From NCBI RefSeq assembly GCF_000022085.1, contig NC_011894.1:3623501-3687500 (forward strand): a DNA stretch of 64,000 nucleotides, read 5' to 3'. Below are positions 1 to 8,710 of this stretch, one piece after another. The translations under genes were made by a program, and so were the position numbers. The notes below the pieces were generated by a model. The model was given only the letters and a program-made list of their open reading frames with translations, ran no database searches and was not told the DNA's origin. Numbering within the stretch: position 1 is the first letter of the stretch; every line of letters starts with the position of its first letter. The DNA comes from Methylobacterium nodulans ORS 2060 (lineage in GTDB: Bacteria; Pseudomonadota; Alphaproteobacteria; Rhizobiales; Beijerinckiaceae).

Positions 1-106
1 CCCCAATTCGGCAACCGCCCGCAGATTCGGCTGTGGGTTGTCTCTTTGCGACGTTGACGGCCGGAGCCGCCGCCGCAAGACCTAAGTCGTTTAGGAGATT
101 TTATCC

Positions 107-631
107 ATGAATGACGAAGCAGGCGCTCCCACGTCGCAGTCTGAGGCAGGTACGATCGAATTGGTCGCCGACATTGTTGCGGCGTATGTCTCGAACAACG
201 TCGTTCGTCCGGCCGACCTGCCGGACCTGATCGCGGCGGTGAGCCGGACGCTCGGCGAACTGGGCAAACCCTCCGCGCCTGCCGCGGAAGAGACGCCGAA
301 GCCGACCGCCGCCCAGATCCGGAAGTCCGTCACGCCAGACCACATCGTCAGCTTCATCGACGGCAAGCCGTACAAGTCGATGAAGCGGCACTTGACCAAG
401 AACGGCCTGACCCCTGCCGAGTACCGCCAGCAGTATGGCTTGCCGGCCAACTACCCGATGGTGGCGCCGAACTATGCAGCGCAGCGGTCGGAACTCGCCA
501 AGAGCCTGGGCCTCGGCCAATTGCGCCGGAAGGCGGCCGAGAAGCGGGCGACGGACGAAGCCAGGGTGAATACGCCCGCCGAAACCAAGAAGGGACGCGG
601 CCGGTCACGCAAGACTGACGCCTCGGAATAG
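107..631 (+). CDS. MucR/Ros-family transcriptional regulator, degenerate zinc finger
   Basis: The 174-aa product has the MucR/Ros layout: an N-terminal helical part (about 15-60), then the core (about 75-140) with the family phrases SVTPDHIVSFIDGKPYKSMK, GLTPAEYRQQYGLP and YPMVAPNYAAQRSELAK, and a basic tail. In classical Ros/MucR the core carries a C2H2 zinc finger; here both cysteines are absent (DHIVSFIDGK), as in some rhizobial MucR-like proteins, so DNA binding is probably zinc-independent. MucR proteins are nucleoid-like regulators of surface polysaccharide and motility genes. An AGGAGA ribosome site lies before the ATG. A phage-borne relative lies at 50267-50701. Confidence 0.85.
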   Translation: MNDEAGAPTSQSEAGTIELVADIVAAYVSNNVVRPADLPDLIAAVSRTLGELGKPSAPAAEETPKPTAAQIRKSVTPDHIVSFIDGKPYKSMKRHLTKNGLTPAEYRQQYGLPANYPMVAPNYAAQRSELAKSLGLGQLRRKAAEKRATDEARVNTPAETKKGRGRSRKTDASE

Positions 632-699
632 GGCAGCAGGGAATCAACCTGCGCGAGCGCAGCCTGCTGCTAACGGCCTCCGGCGGCGCGCAGCGCCGG

Positions 700-1150
700 G
701 CCGAGCTTTGCGCCCGCGGTTTGGCCGACGTGGCGATCACTCGCTGCAACCGCAGAAGCGGTCGCCTGCCAGGGCGCTGCCGCTTCAGCATTGTGGCCGC
801 GATCACCGTCGCGGCGCGCACGGCCGGCAGCGCTTCCGACACGAAGCGCACCCTCGCGGTGAACGTGGAGCGCCTCGCTGTCCCACACAGGCTTCGCTTC
901 AAGCTGGCGGAGGAGGGCGGCGCAAGGCCCAGCGGGCTCAAGGGGACTTCGCTCACGCCGCGCCCGGCAGCCCGCAGCGTCTCGGCCAGCAACTCGACCC
1001 GATTCAGGTCGCGCACAGCAGCGAACACGTGTGTGCCGTCTGTGCGCTGGCGACCGTGCGCCTTGAGGAGCCGTCTCGGCGTGCGGCACCTCGGCAGGTG
1101 GAATGCTGCCACGGTCGATGCCTCCACACGGTGCGTGCTTTTGCTGCAAT
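700..1150 (-). pseudogene. Decayed IS1182-like transposase fragment
   Basis: On the minus strand, around 940-1075, a frame reads LLKAHGRQRTDGTHVFAAV followed by DLNRVELLAETLRAA. This closely resembles the N-terminal block of IS1182-type transposases (roughly 'GRQRTDATHVLAAIRTLNRLELVLETLR'). The reading frame breaks soon after, and no intact ORF or terminal repeats were found. It fills the gap between mucR and the sensor kinase and is best read as an IS scar. The limits are approximate. Confidence 0.45.
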
Positions 1151-1274
1151 GAGGTGGAGGAATTCGCCGACTAATAGCTGTGGCCGGAACCAGCCACTGG
1201 TTGGGGCGATTGGTCAGGCACGGCTTGGCCAGACCGCCCCCAGCCGTGGTCGGGTTGCGTGCAGAGGGGAGCGC

Positions 1275-3263
1275 ATGGCATCCGAGAACCAGCCCACGCC
1301 CATCATCAGTGAGGAGCAGCGCTTCCGCCTCCTGATCCAGGCGGTCACCGATTACGCCATCTTCATGCTCGACCCCACCGGGATCGTGACCAGCTGGAAC
1401 CCAGGGGCCGAGCGCTTCAAGGGCTACAAGGAAGCCGAGATCATCGGGCAGCACTTCTCCCGCTTCTACACCGAAGAGGACCGCCAAACGGACCTGCCGA
1501 GGCGGGCTCTCGAAACCGCAGCCCGCGACGGGCGCTTCGAGCAGGAAGGCTGGCGGGTGCGCAAGGACGGCAGCCGCATGTGGGCGCACGTCATCATCGA
1601 CCCGATCCGCGATCCCTCAGGCACCCTCATCGGCTTTGCCAAGGTCACCCGCGACATCACGAAGCGACAGGCGGCCCAGCAGGCTCTGCGCGAGAGTGAG
1701 GAGCGCTTCCGGCTCCTCGTTCAGGGCGTGCGGGATTACGCCATCTTCATGCTCAGCCCGGAGGGGATCGTCAGGAATTGGAACTCCGGCGCGCAGCGCA
1801 TCAAGGGCTACAGTGAAGCCGAGATCGTCGGGCAGCACTTCTCCCGCTTCTACACCGAGGAGGACCGCGCCGCGGGCGTGCCCGCCAGGGCCCTGGAAAC
1901 GGCGGCTCGGGAGGGCAAGTTCGAAGCGGAAGGCTGGCGTGTTCGGCGGGATGGAACACGGTTCTGGGCCAGCGTGCTGATCGACGCCATCCGTGACGAG
2001 ACCGGGCGGCTTGTCGGATTTGCCAAGGTCACCCGCGACATCACCGAGCGGCGGAATGCGCAGCAAGCATTGGAGAAGACGCAGGCTGCCTTGTTCCAGG
2101 CCCAGAAGATGGAGGCGCTGGGTGGGCTCAGTGCTGGCATCGCGCACGACTTCAACAACCTGCTCACCGTGGTGCTGGGCAATCTCGATCTTCTGCGGCG
2201 GGCACCCGAGGAGCGCCGGGCGCGGTTGATCGACAACGCGATGCAGGCGGTCGAGCAGGGCCGCAAGCTGACCCAGCAGTTGCTCGCCTTCGGGCGTTCG
2301 CAGACGCTCCGGCCCGAGGTCGTGGACGTGACCCGGCTCATTCTGGGCATGGACGACATGCTCAAGCAGTCGCTCCGGGGCGACATCGGCATCGTACTCG
2401 ATCTTGCGGAGGATCTCTGGCCCATTGAGGCCGATCCCGCTCAGCTACAGATCGCGCTTATTAACCTGGCTGTGAACGCACGGGACGCCATGCCCAACGG
2501 AGGCCAGTTCCGGATCAAGACCGAGAATGTGACTACTCACGATGGAGAGGTTGCCCAGAGCGTCGCGATTTCGGTGAGCGACACCGGCCATGGCATGCCG
2601 CCTGACGTGCTCGCCCGGGCCTTCGAGCCGTTCTTCAGCACGAAGGAGGTAGGCAAGGGCACTGGGCTTGGTCTGCCGCAGGTCTATGGCTTTGCCCAGC
2701 AGTCGAATGGGTCGGTGCGCGTGACGAGCGAGGTTGGTCGTGGCACGACCTTCACGATCTCTCTGCCGCGAACGAATGCTCAGGCTCCCGGCGCGACGAG
2801 CCCCGAGAGTGGTCTCGGTCGTGCGGTGCGCTCGCTTCGCATCCTTCTGGTCGAGGACAATGACCAGGTGGCAGCTGTCGCAGCTTCGGTTCTGATGGAG
2901 CGAGGGCATTCGGTCGTGAGTGCCAGCAGCGCAGCAGAGGCGCTGCGCGTCCTGAACGCGGGTCAGCCATTTGACCTTGTGCTGTCGGATCTTGTCATGC
3001 CGGGAGGTTTAAGCGGGTTTGACTTGGCCAGACACGTCCAGAGCCGGTGGCCTGCTTTGCCGGTTCTGCTTGCGACCGGCTACAGCGATCAAGCCGCGAA
3101 GGCGGTGAAGGAAGGTTTTCCGCTCATCTCGAAGCCTTATGAGCCTGCGGCGCTGGTGCTGGCTGCTGAGCAAACAGCTTCGCCGATTGCTCATTGTGGG
3201 CGGAAGGGGAATGTCGTCCCGCTCGCGCGGTCAGCTCGTGATGTAGCGCGGCGACCTGGCTGA
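1275..3263 (+). CDS. PAS-PAS hybrid sensor histidine kinase/response regulator
   Basis: A 662-aa predicted cytoplasmic hybrid kinase. PAS1 (about 18-135) and PAS2 (about 142-258) are near-duplicates, both with DYAIFML, IIGQHFSRFYTEEDR-type and FAKVTRDIT blocks. The HisKA H-box GIAHDFNNLL has phospho-acceptor His291, followed by the HATPase domain (N box VNARDAMPNGG; GTGLGLPQVYG) and a C-terminal receiver with probable phospho-acceptor Asp572 (LVLSDLVMPGG). There is no membrane segment. The frame is open further upstream, but that stretch is IS scar; the chosen ATG follows an AGAGGGGAG ribosome site. The layout is FixL-like, suggesting light, redox or gas sensing, but no cofactor residue can be assigned. 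Confidence 0.9.
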   Translation: MASENQPTPIISEEQRFRLLIQAVTDYAIFMLDPTGIVTSWNPGAERFKGYKEAEIIGQHFSRFYTEEDRQTDLPRRALETAARDGRFEQEGWRVRKDGSRMWAHVIIDPIRDPSGTLIGFAKVTRDITKRQAAQQALRESEERFRLLVQGVRDYAIFMLSPEGIVRNWNSGAQRIKGYSEAEIVGQHFSRFYTEEDRAAGVPARALETAAREGKFEAEGWRVRRDGTRFWASVLIDAIRDETGRLVGFAKVTRDITERRNAQQALEKTQAALFQAQKMEALGGLSAGIAHDFNNLLTVVLGNLDLLRRAPEERRARLIDNAMQAVEQGRKLTQQLLAFGRSQTLRPEVVDVTRLILGMDDMLKQSLRGDIGIVLDLAEDLWPIEADPAQLQIALINLAVNARDAMPNGGQFRIKTENVTTHDGEVAQSVAISVSDTGHGMPPDVLARAFEPFFSTKEVGKGTGLGLPQVYGFAQQSNGSVRVTSEVGRGTTFTISLPRTNAQAPGATSPESGLGRAVRSLRILLVEDNDQVAAVAASVLMERGHSVVSASSAAEALRVLNAGQPFDLVLSDLVMPGGLSGFDLARHVQSRWPALPVLLATGYSDQAAKAVKEGFPLISKPYEPAALVLAAEQTASPIAHCGRKGNVVPLARSARDVARRPG

Positions 3264-3279
3264 GAGCACGTGTTACAGG

Positions 3280-3305
3280 GCACGCGGACCGCGAGATCCG
3301 CGTGC
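3280..3305 (+). terminator. Hairpin downstream of the sensor kinase gene
   Basis: A perfect 9-bp inverted repeat, GCACGCGGA and TCCGCGTGC, separated by 8 nt, begins 17 nt after the kinase stop codon. There is no T-run, so it is a weak candidate for an intrinsic terminator or an mRNA-stabilising hairpin. Confidence 0.4.
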
Positions 3306-3710
3306 TGATCGGAAGAGATTACTGCACCAGCATGAGCAGTGCTTTGCCTGCCAGACAGCTCGGCTGAGGATGCAGCGCACAACGAAAATCCTGATCCGTA
3401 CCCATGGAACCAGGTTGCGAGCAGTCCTCTATCCCGATGCTACACCGGCCTGCCCATGTATCAACATCGCTCGGTCAGGTGTCGCCCGTGGATCTAGAGA
3501 GACAAACATCTGATCCACGGCATAGATTAGCTTGACATCAGCAGAAAGGCAAAGTCTGAACTCGTCATCTAGCTTTTTAAAGCTCCCAGAGTGCGACGGC
3601 GCCCGGCCAGGCTCTGAATCCTGCGCCGGGCGTGCTTATGCAGGGTTTTCAGAACCGTACCCCGAGGCAGTGCGCGATCCGGGATGCGCTCATGTTGTGC
3701 GGCCGGCGTG
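3306..3710. other. Non-coding stretch, no gene seen
   Basis: About 400 bp without a credible reading frame on either strand. Near 3596-3637 there is a GC-rich inverted repeat (CGCCCGGC and its complement) that could be a transcript end. Nothing else was recognised. Confidence 0.4.
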
Positions 3711-3926
3711 ATGAAGAAGAAGCGCCTCGTGCCGGACACCCGTGATGTGGCGCCCCTTGCGAGTGGGGCCCTCAAGCGCGCCGAGGCGATCGCGACCCGC
3801 AAGCCGGGCGCGGCCGCGATCAGGATCCTGGTGGACAACGAGACCGGCGAGTTGGAGAGCGCCGTGATCCTCGGCCGCTTCTGCGCGGTGCCGGAGGACT
3901 TCGCCGAACAGCTACAGGGTGGATAG
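3711..3926 (+). CDS. Small conserved-looking hypothetical protein
   Basis: A 71-aa hydrophilic protein starting MKKKRLVPDTRDVAPLASG. It has a short strand-rich stretch (AIRILVDNETGELESAVILG) and no motif I recognise. The ATG at 3711 is preferred over an upstream in-frame ATG because the extra residues are Cys-rich and unlike the rest. After the TAG at 3924-3926 the same frame stays open for 44 more codons with coding-like content (RWAADEARCEFAKLGHLEAE) and ends with TGA near 4061, so this may be a longer gene cut by an amber mutation. Confidence 0.45.
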   Translation: MKKKRLVPDTRDVAPLASGALKRAEAIATRKPGAAAIRILVDNETGELESAVILGRFCAVPEDFAEQLQGG

Positions 3927-4079
3927 GAGCGGTGGGCGGCCGACGAGGCGCGCTGCGAGTTCGCGAAGCTGGGCCACCTCGAGGCCGAGGATAAGCAGCC
4001 GAAGCTCTACAATAAGCGTCGTCAGCACCTGATCGGGAGCTTCATATGCTCCCACCGCTCATGACGACAGGCTCTAACT

Positions 4080-4286
4080 CTATTTCGTCGACGTGCCCTT
4101 CTTTAGGAACCGGTCGTAGCTGCCCGCAAAGAGGATCCAGCGCGGGATGTTGGGTTCTTGAAGAGCCCGGCGAAACCTGCGGAAGAAGACTTCCTGTTCG
4201 GTGGCGGCGTAGCGGGGGCGGTATTGTCCTGGCCCTGGTTTCGGCCTCCTGGCTCGACGGAGTTGCTCGATTTTCGTGAACTTCAT
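4080..4286 (-). CDS. Small basic hypothetical protein
   Basis: A 68-aa Arg/Lys-rich protein (MKFTKIEQLRRARRPKPGPG...) with an aromatic C-terminal half (FFRRFRRALQEPNIPRWILF). Codon use fits a high-GC genome and no overlapping frame is better. I do not recognise a family. Neighbours on both sides are decayed genes, so it could itself be a remnant. Confidence 0.4.
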   Translation of the reverse strand: MKFTKIEQLRRARRPKPGPGQYRPRYAATEQEVFFRRFRRALQEPNIPRWILFAGSYDRFLKKGTSTK

Positions 4287-4484
4287 GGGTCAACGATAAA
4301 CCTGCCGACCCCGCTCGTGTCTCCTGGCAGATTGCGTAGAAGTCGAGAGGCCCACCGCCGGGGATCTCTCAGCGACGGATCACAAGGCTCCGACGAAATG
4401 CATCTCGGCGGGGCATCCCGAAATCACCGACTCCGCGATCTGCGTCCACACGTAGCGGCACGGCGACGCGAGCTCTTCGGCGGG

Positions 4485-4619
4485 CCTGACACCCCGACCA
4501 TTGGCGAGGTGTACAAGCTCAAGCACGTCACGGACGAGCAGCTCGATGCGGTCTTTCGGGACTACCGGCAGTTCCTGTCGAGCTTGAACCCGTGCGGACC
4601 GCTGAAGCCCGTGAAATGA
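4485..4619 (+). pseudogene. Remnant of a small protein with the PDTPTIGE-type N-terminus
   Basis: The frame reads PDTPTIGEVYKLKHVTDEQ then LDAVFRDYRQFLSSL and a stop. It matches the start of the degraded gene at 5799-6055 (PDTP..IGELYILTQITDEE, LDAAIADYL) residue for residue in many positions. The position of the expected initiator ATG reads GGG, so this copy has probably lost its start; its C-terminal half is also missing. Confidence 0.4.
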
Positions 4620-5146
4620 CAGCCGCCGAACGTGCCCTCGAAGCCGTAAGCGTCCCGCCCGGTCTTCCAGGTCGCGCCCCCGCCCCCATTCCACTTCGCA
4701 GCGCGATAGCCGACGGGGCGGTCCGGCCGGCGATAGTCGGACGGAGCCTCGACAACTTCCCTCGCCGGGGTACGGACCCTGCGCGGCGCGACCACCGGCT
4801 CGTTCGCGGCGGGATAACCCTCGGGCTGAGCCGCCCCAGCCGGGGCCGGGGCCGGCACGTAGCCCTGGTTCGGCGCATCGGCCCGGGGCAAGTCGATCAC
4901 GCGCGGAGCGGGCCTGCTGGCCTGAGGCTGTTCGTCGGCATCGCTCTGAGTCGTGGAGGCTAAGGTTGTCACCTCAGCGTAGACCTTGGGCGGGGTGCGC
5001 GTTGCCGCCTGCGCAGGAGTAGGTTCGGCCCAAGCGGTGGGCTGAGGGGCCGGTGGGGTGGGCTGGCTCAGGCTGAGGTTCGCGTGCGCGACAGTGGCCA
5101 GCCCGATGGTGAAGACCGCAGCAGCGGCGAGCGAGCGCTTGATCAT
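4562..5146 (-). CDS. Secreted Pro/Ala-rich hypothetical protein
   Basis: A 194-aa protein with a clear Sec signal peptide (MIKRSLAAAAVFTIGLATVA, cleavage likely after AHA), a Pro/Ala/Thr-rich low-complexity middle, and a small C-terminal Gly/aromatic domain with two Cys (GGCHFTGFSGPHGF...DRNCR) that may form a disulfide. The frame is open further upstream, but the ATG at 5146 has a GGAG ribosome site and starts exactly at the signal peptide. It overlaps the tail of the remnant on the other strand. Function unknown; probably periplasmic or envelope-associated. Confidence 0.65.
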   Translation of the reverse strand: MIKRSLAAAAVFTIGLATVAHANLSLSQPTPPAPQPTAWAEPTPAQAATRTPPKVYAEVTTLASTTQSDADEQPQASRPAPRVIDLPRADAPNQGYVPAPAPAGAAQPEGYPAANEPVVAPRRVRTPAREVVEAPSDYRRPDRPVGYRAAKWNGGGGATWKTGRDAYGFEGTFGGCHFTGFSGPHGFKLDRNCR

Positions 5147-5798
5147 GGCCAACTCCGGTGAGGCAGCAGCCCGCGAAGGGCCCGCCAGGACCAGATCAGC
5201 ATCGCAACCAGAGCTTAGGGACGGCGTGCTGGGGCACACCCGCCCATCACGCGCCATCTGCCGCCTCAAGCGCGACCGTCGCACGCAATCCTGCAGCAAC
5301 GGGCGTCGTGCATGCCTCCCTGCATGAGACAGCGCCGCAAGCCCCGCCGCGCCTACGTCGAGCACGGTCGGGAGATCCAGCCGCCGACCGGCCGCCGGCG
5401 AGCCCTTTGACGGCTTGGCGCGGGCATCGCGATCCGACGGATCAAGCCCAATCTGCGACAATGAGCGAGCCGGCCCTGAGGGCCTCGGATCGCCTCAGGG
5501 CCGACCCGCAGTTCCACGCCGGTGGCATGTGAGCGCGGAACACCGTAAGCGTTGCTGTTTCATGTTGCTGATGTGTTTCTGGGTCAGGCGCATGAGGATT
5601 GCGCTCATCGCGACCGGCTGGCCCTTCGGCATAGGATCCCCCGGCCGGGACATGCTTCCTTACGCTCGTGGTTCTGCTCGGCCTGCTCCACACACCCGAG
5701 ATCCACCCCCACAGCCTCGCCAGCGAGCCGGGCGTAGGACACGGGTGCCCGGCCCCCGCTGCCCTCCCCAGGCAAGCGCGCGGCCCGACATCGCCCGC
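5147..5798. other. Gene-poor stretch between remnants
   Basis: Several overlapping frames are open here on both strands, as expected in GC-rich DNA, but none has a ribosome site, a recognisable motif or a believable composition (they are Arg/Pro/Ser-rich). No gene is called. Confidence 0.4.
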
Positions 5799-6055
5799 AT
5801 GCCCGACACCCCGCCATCGGCGAGCTGTACATTCTCACGCAGATCACCGACGAGGAGCTCGACGCGGCCATTGCTGACTACTTGAACGACCCAACGCCTG
5901 GCATACGGCTGATCGCGAAAGGGATTGCATTGGACCTCGCTGCGGCTGTCGCGAGGCACGAGTGGGCAAATCGGATCGCGACCGACCCAGCGATGGGCGA
6001 GGCGGCGCGGCGCAATGCGGTGCGAACCGCGATCCTGCTGGCGAGGCCGGCATAA
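5799..6055 (+). pseudogene. Frameshifted small gene, relative of 4485-4619
   Basis: From ATG 5799 the sequence reads MPDTP; with a single-base shift it continues IGELYILTQITDEE, LDAAIADYLNDPTPGIRLIA, an Ala-rich helix, and stops at TAA 6053-6055, giving about 85 aa. The second part is coding-like but has no start in its own frame. Similarity to the 4485 remnant supports one ancestral small gene present twice and broken in both copies. Confidence 0.4.
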
Positions 6056-6060
6056 ACACC

Positions 6061-6710
6061 GCGACGAAGGGGACCCCGGGTATCCTCGGGCTCGACGAGG
6101 CGGAGACCATCGGCAAGCGCTTCCCCGGCTTCGAGTCGATCGACGTGCCCGCCGGGGCATTCCGGGCGCCGCCCGTCACGCCGAGCGACACCGTCACGAT
6201 GCTGGCCGTCACTTACCGGTTCGCCGCGTCGGAGCTGATGCCCAATGTCGTGGCCGCGGCCATCGCCCGCTCGATCCTGACCACGAAGGCCAAGCTCGTG
6301 GCCATCACGCCGCTTGCCAACCAGATCGAGGCGCCCGATCCCGACGACAAGAGCCCAATCCTGCCCGTCCACCCGGGCGTCGCAGCCTACCTTAGCAACG
6401 GGGACCAGAGCTTCTTCGACCAGTTCCAGCAATATTTCTATGTCGGCGGCCTCGTGGTCAGTCTTGCCGGGTCGTTCTTCGCGGCCGCGTCGGCCCGCTA
6501 ACCCGGCGTCGGTCGGAGGCGGATTGGCGGCCGATCAAGCGGCTGGTCGAGATTGCCGACGCGGCGCCGCGCGCCGACGGGGCAGGGCTCGCCGCGCTGG
6601 AGGGCGAGTTACACCGGCTCGTCTCGGCCGTGCTGGGCCGGTCGCCCGGGGGCGGTGACACCGACCGGATGTCGGCCTTCGGCCCTGGCGCATGCGCGGC
6701 ACGCTCTTGA
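6061..6710 (+). pseudogene. Truncated, frameshifted TAXI-type TRAP transporter binding protein
   Basis: The frame ending at 6501 resembles the C-terminal part of TAXI-family TRAP solute receptors: FPGFESIDVPAGAFRAPP, DTVTMLAVTYRFAASELMP, PILPVHPGVAAYLSNGDQ, then a membrane segment (YVGGLVVSLAGSFFAAAS). The reading then continues in another frame from about 6495 (LTRRRSEADWRPIKRLVEIA) to TGA 6708-6710, so one base has been lost or gained. The N-terminal two thirds of the receptor, and any transporter subunits, are absent. Non-functional remnant. Confidence 0.5.
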
Positions 6711-7085
6711 CCAGCGACGTGCGACCCTCGGGCCGGAGACGGGATCCCGGCCTGCGCCAACGCTCTCGGTCGCTCATTGAAGGAGGACCGTCCGATCATC
6801 GTCGAACGTGCTCCGGCCGTGGCTGGGCCAAAGTAAGTTTTCGCCCTCAGCTGGCGTCCAATGAATGCTCAGCGTGGGCAGGACGGTCCGCCAGTGCACC
6901 CTGATTCCGTTTGGATACGTTCTCCTGGCGGCCATGGACCCGTATTTTCCCTCGCTGAGCCAAACCTCCTGCCAATTCATAATCAGCTGAGCGTGATTGT
7001 CCGGTTTGATCAAGCACGGGATCGCCGCTGACGTAGACTGCCTCCCCCGATCCCCTGAAGCGACTCGCACATGTTGGGGAGCCAC
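6711..7085. other. Non-coding stretch
   Basis: About 370 bp with no credible gene on either strand. A 103-aa minus-strand frame exists but lacks motifs and a ribosome site. Confidence 0.35.
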
Positions 7086-7352
7086 ATGAGCAGCACGGCG
7101 CGCGTGAGGGAGGCTGGCATCTCGCCCGGTCGAGGGTGGTGGTTTATTGCCCCCGGTGTCCTCCTGCTTGCCCTCGGCATCGCGGGCCTGTCCACGACGG
7201 TGGCGTTCACGATCGCCAGCACGCTCTGGTATGGCGTGCTCCTGCTGGCGGCCGGCATCGCCGAGATTGCTGAGGCAATGGCTAAACCCAAGAAGAGCAA
7301 GCTTGGGCGCTCCCGCACCGTCAGGGCTGTGCCCCTTCTCTGGTGGTGGTGA
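7086..7352 (+). pseudogene. HdeD-family membrane protein, N-terminal fragment
   Basis: The frame shows a cytoplasmic N-terminus followed by two membrane segments (WWFIAPGVLLLALGIAGLST; TIASTLWYGVLLLAAGIAEI). This is the opening of DUF308/HdeD proteins, which normally run to about 180-200 aa with six segments. After AEAMAKPKKSK the frame turns into non-family sequence and stops. It is either a fragment or a very short derivative; loss by rearrangement is most likely given the broken neighbours. Confidence 0.45.
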
Positions 7353-7444
7353 ACGCTGGAGCGCGGCTCCATCGCAGCGCCCGACGATAGATTCAGGATC
7401 TGCGCCGCCTAACCCGCGCCGCTCACGCCATGAAAGGAAAGCCC

Positions 7445-8692
7445 ATGGACGTCAATAACCCTTTTTACGGAGTGAAGATCGGCTCTACAGTGGATGCGCT
7501 GGGCAACTTCTATATTTCTGTTTTGAGTGACGAGCGGCACATCACCACGAAAGTCGCGCAGCAAAAGGCCGACATGACGATGCGAGGCGAGAGCGATCTC
7601 GTTTACACGACCGATATGCACCAAGCCTCAATCGGCATGGCCGGATCCTATGGTGTAGAAGGTGTTGAGAAACTCACATCGGCTGTTACCGCCTATTTTG
7701 GATATTCATCGGCAGGAATCAAGAAGCAACTGGGCGTCGTGTATGAGATTATTCACTACGGCGGATATGAGTTTATCAACTTCAACGAACTTACTCCCCT
7801 TGAGATGCTGGGGTCACTGTCGGCGGCGCCAAAAAATCTAGCCGGACAGGTATTGGACCGGTACAATGATTATATGGGGAAGCTTGATAAAATATTGGAG
7901 CATCCTTATGTGGAGGCCACTGAATGGTCCATACCTCAAGTTTTTGACTTGTTCCGAGATAAAAATTATCCCCCAACTGCTCCGAAGCATGTAAAACTTA
8001 AATCCTTGGCGAGGTTGGTTGCAGACGCTCAAAAATTGCACAGGGAATGGGCGGACGCAGCCTCGGACTTTCGGAAGAATTTTGGCGAAGGCATGGTGGT
8101 CGGCGTGCTATGGGGCGGAATTGGCCAAGCCAACATGACTGTGGTCGACGAAGCTGAGGCCAGCGCCTGGAAATATGGCGGAGCCTCCAAGTTTTCCTAT
8201 GCCAACACTTTATCGAGCGTCACTGTTGAAGCCACCTATGACGCCAGCGGCTCGCAGGACGTGAGAAAGGTCAAGGTTAAGTGCGAGGGCGGTTACATCG
8301 GCGCTTGTGTCGCCGAGCAGGTAACAAGTTGGGTGGGCAAGTTGAATGACAAGGCCTTCGAGGACGTCGCAAAATTCGCCCCGCTCGGCGCTCCACCCGT
8401 CAAGATCACGAAGAGCCTTCCAAAAGCGCCCGACTTTGTGAAGCCACCGAAGGTAGAAAAGGACACAAAGCAGCTAACGAAGGACAAGGCCGAGATGGCC
8501 GCCAAGCTCGCAACGTATGACAAGATGAAGGCGCTTTTTGAGAAGTCGCATCCTGGTCAGAATTTCGAGAAGAGCATCAATGATTTCCTTAAGCGGGCAA
8601 CGACCTCAAAGCCGGACACCGGCCCGATAACGAAGTTCAAGCAGGATGTCGCCTCAAATCGTCTGTCTACACGGAGCCTGCTGCGTACGTAA
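7445..8692 (+). CDS. MACPF/perforin-like protein (tentative), first gene of a three-gene cassette
   Basis: A 415-aa protein with no signal peptide. The ATG at 7445 (MDVNNPFYG) is chosen because AAGGA lies just upstream; an in-frame ATG lies 15 nt earlier. The middle contains FRKNFGEGMVVGVLWGGIGQ followed by alternating strands, which resembles the [YF]G.(6)..GG signature region of MACPF/CDC pore-forming proteins; the helical stretches on either side could be the membrane-inserting segments. The C-terminus (about 310-415) is Lys-rich and charged. Base composition is lower in GC than neighbours, suggesting transfer. The family call is by eye and uncertain. Confidence 0.65.
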   Translation: MDVNNPFYGVKIGSTVDALGNFYISVLSDERHITTKVAQQKADMTMRGESDLVYTTDMHQASIGMAGSYGVEGVEKLTSAVTAYFGYSSAGIKKQLGVVYEIIHYGGYEFINFNELTPLEMLGSLSAAPKNLAGQVLDRYNDYMGKLDKILEHPYVEATEWSIPQVFDLFRDKNYPPTAPKHVKLKSLARLVADAQKLHREWADAASDFRKNFGEGMVVGVLWGGIGQANMTVVDEAEASAWKYGGASKFSYANTLSSVTVEATYDASGSQDVRKVKVKCEGGYIGACVAEQVTSWVGKLNDKAFEDVAKFAPLGAPPVKITKSLPKAPDFVKPPKVEKDTKQLTKDKAEMAAKLATYDKMKALFEKSHPGQNFEKSINDFLKRATTSKPDTGPITKFKQDVASNRLSTRSLLRT

Positions 8693-8710
8693 TCCGGAGA
8701 GGAGGGGACG

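Noticed and set aside
708..1274. Upstream extension of the sensor kinase frame
   Set aside because: The extra 189 codons overlap an IS scar and are Arg/Gly-rich; the ATG at 1275 has a good ribosome site and begins just before PAS1.
5415..5885. 156-aa plus-strand frame and 166-aa minus-strand frame in 5.4-6.2 kb
   Set aside because: Arg/Pro/Ser-rich, mutually overlapping, no motifs; the frame with the coding-like remnant at 5799-6055 is a different one.
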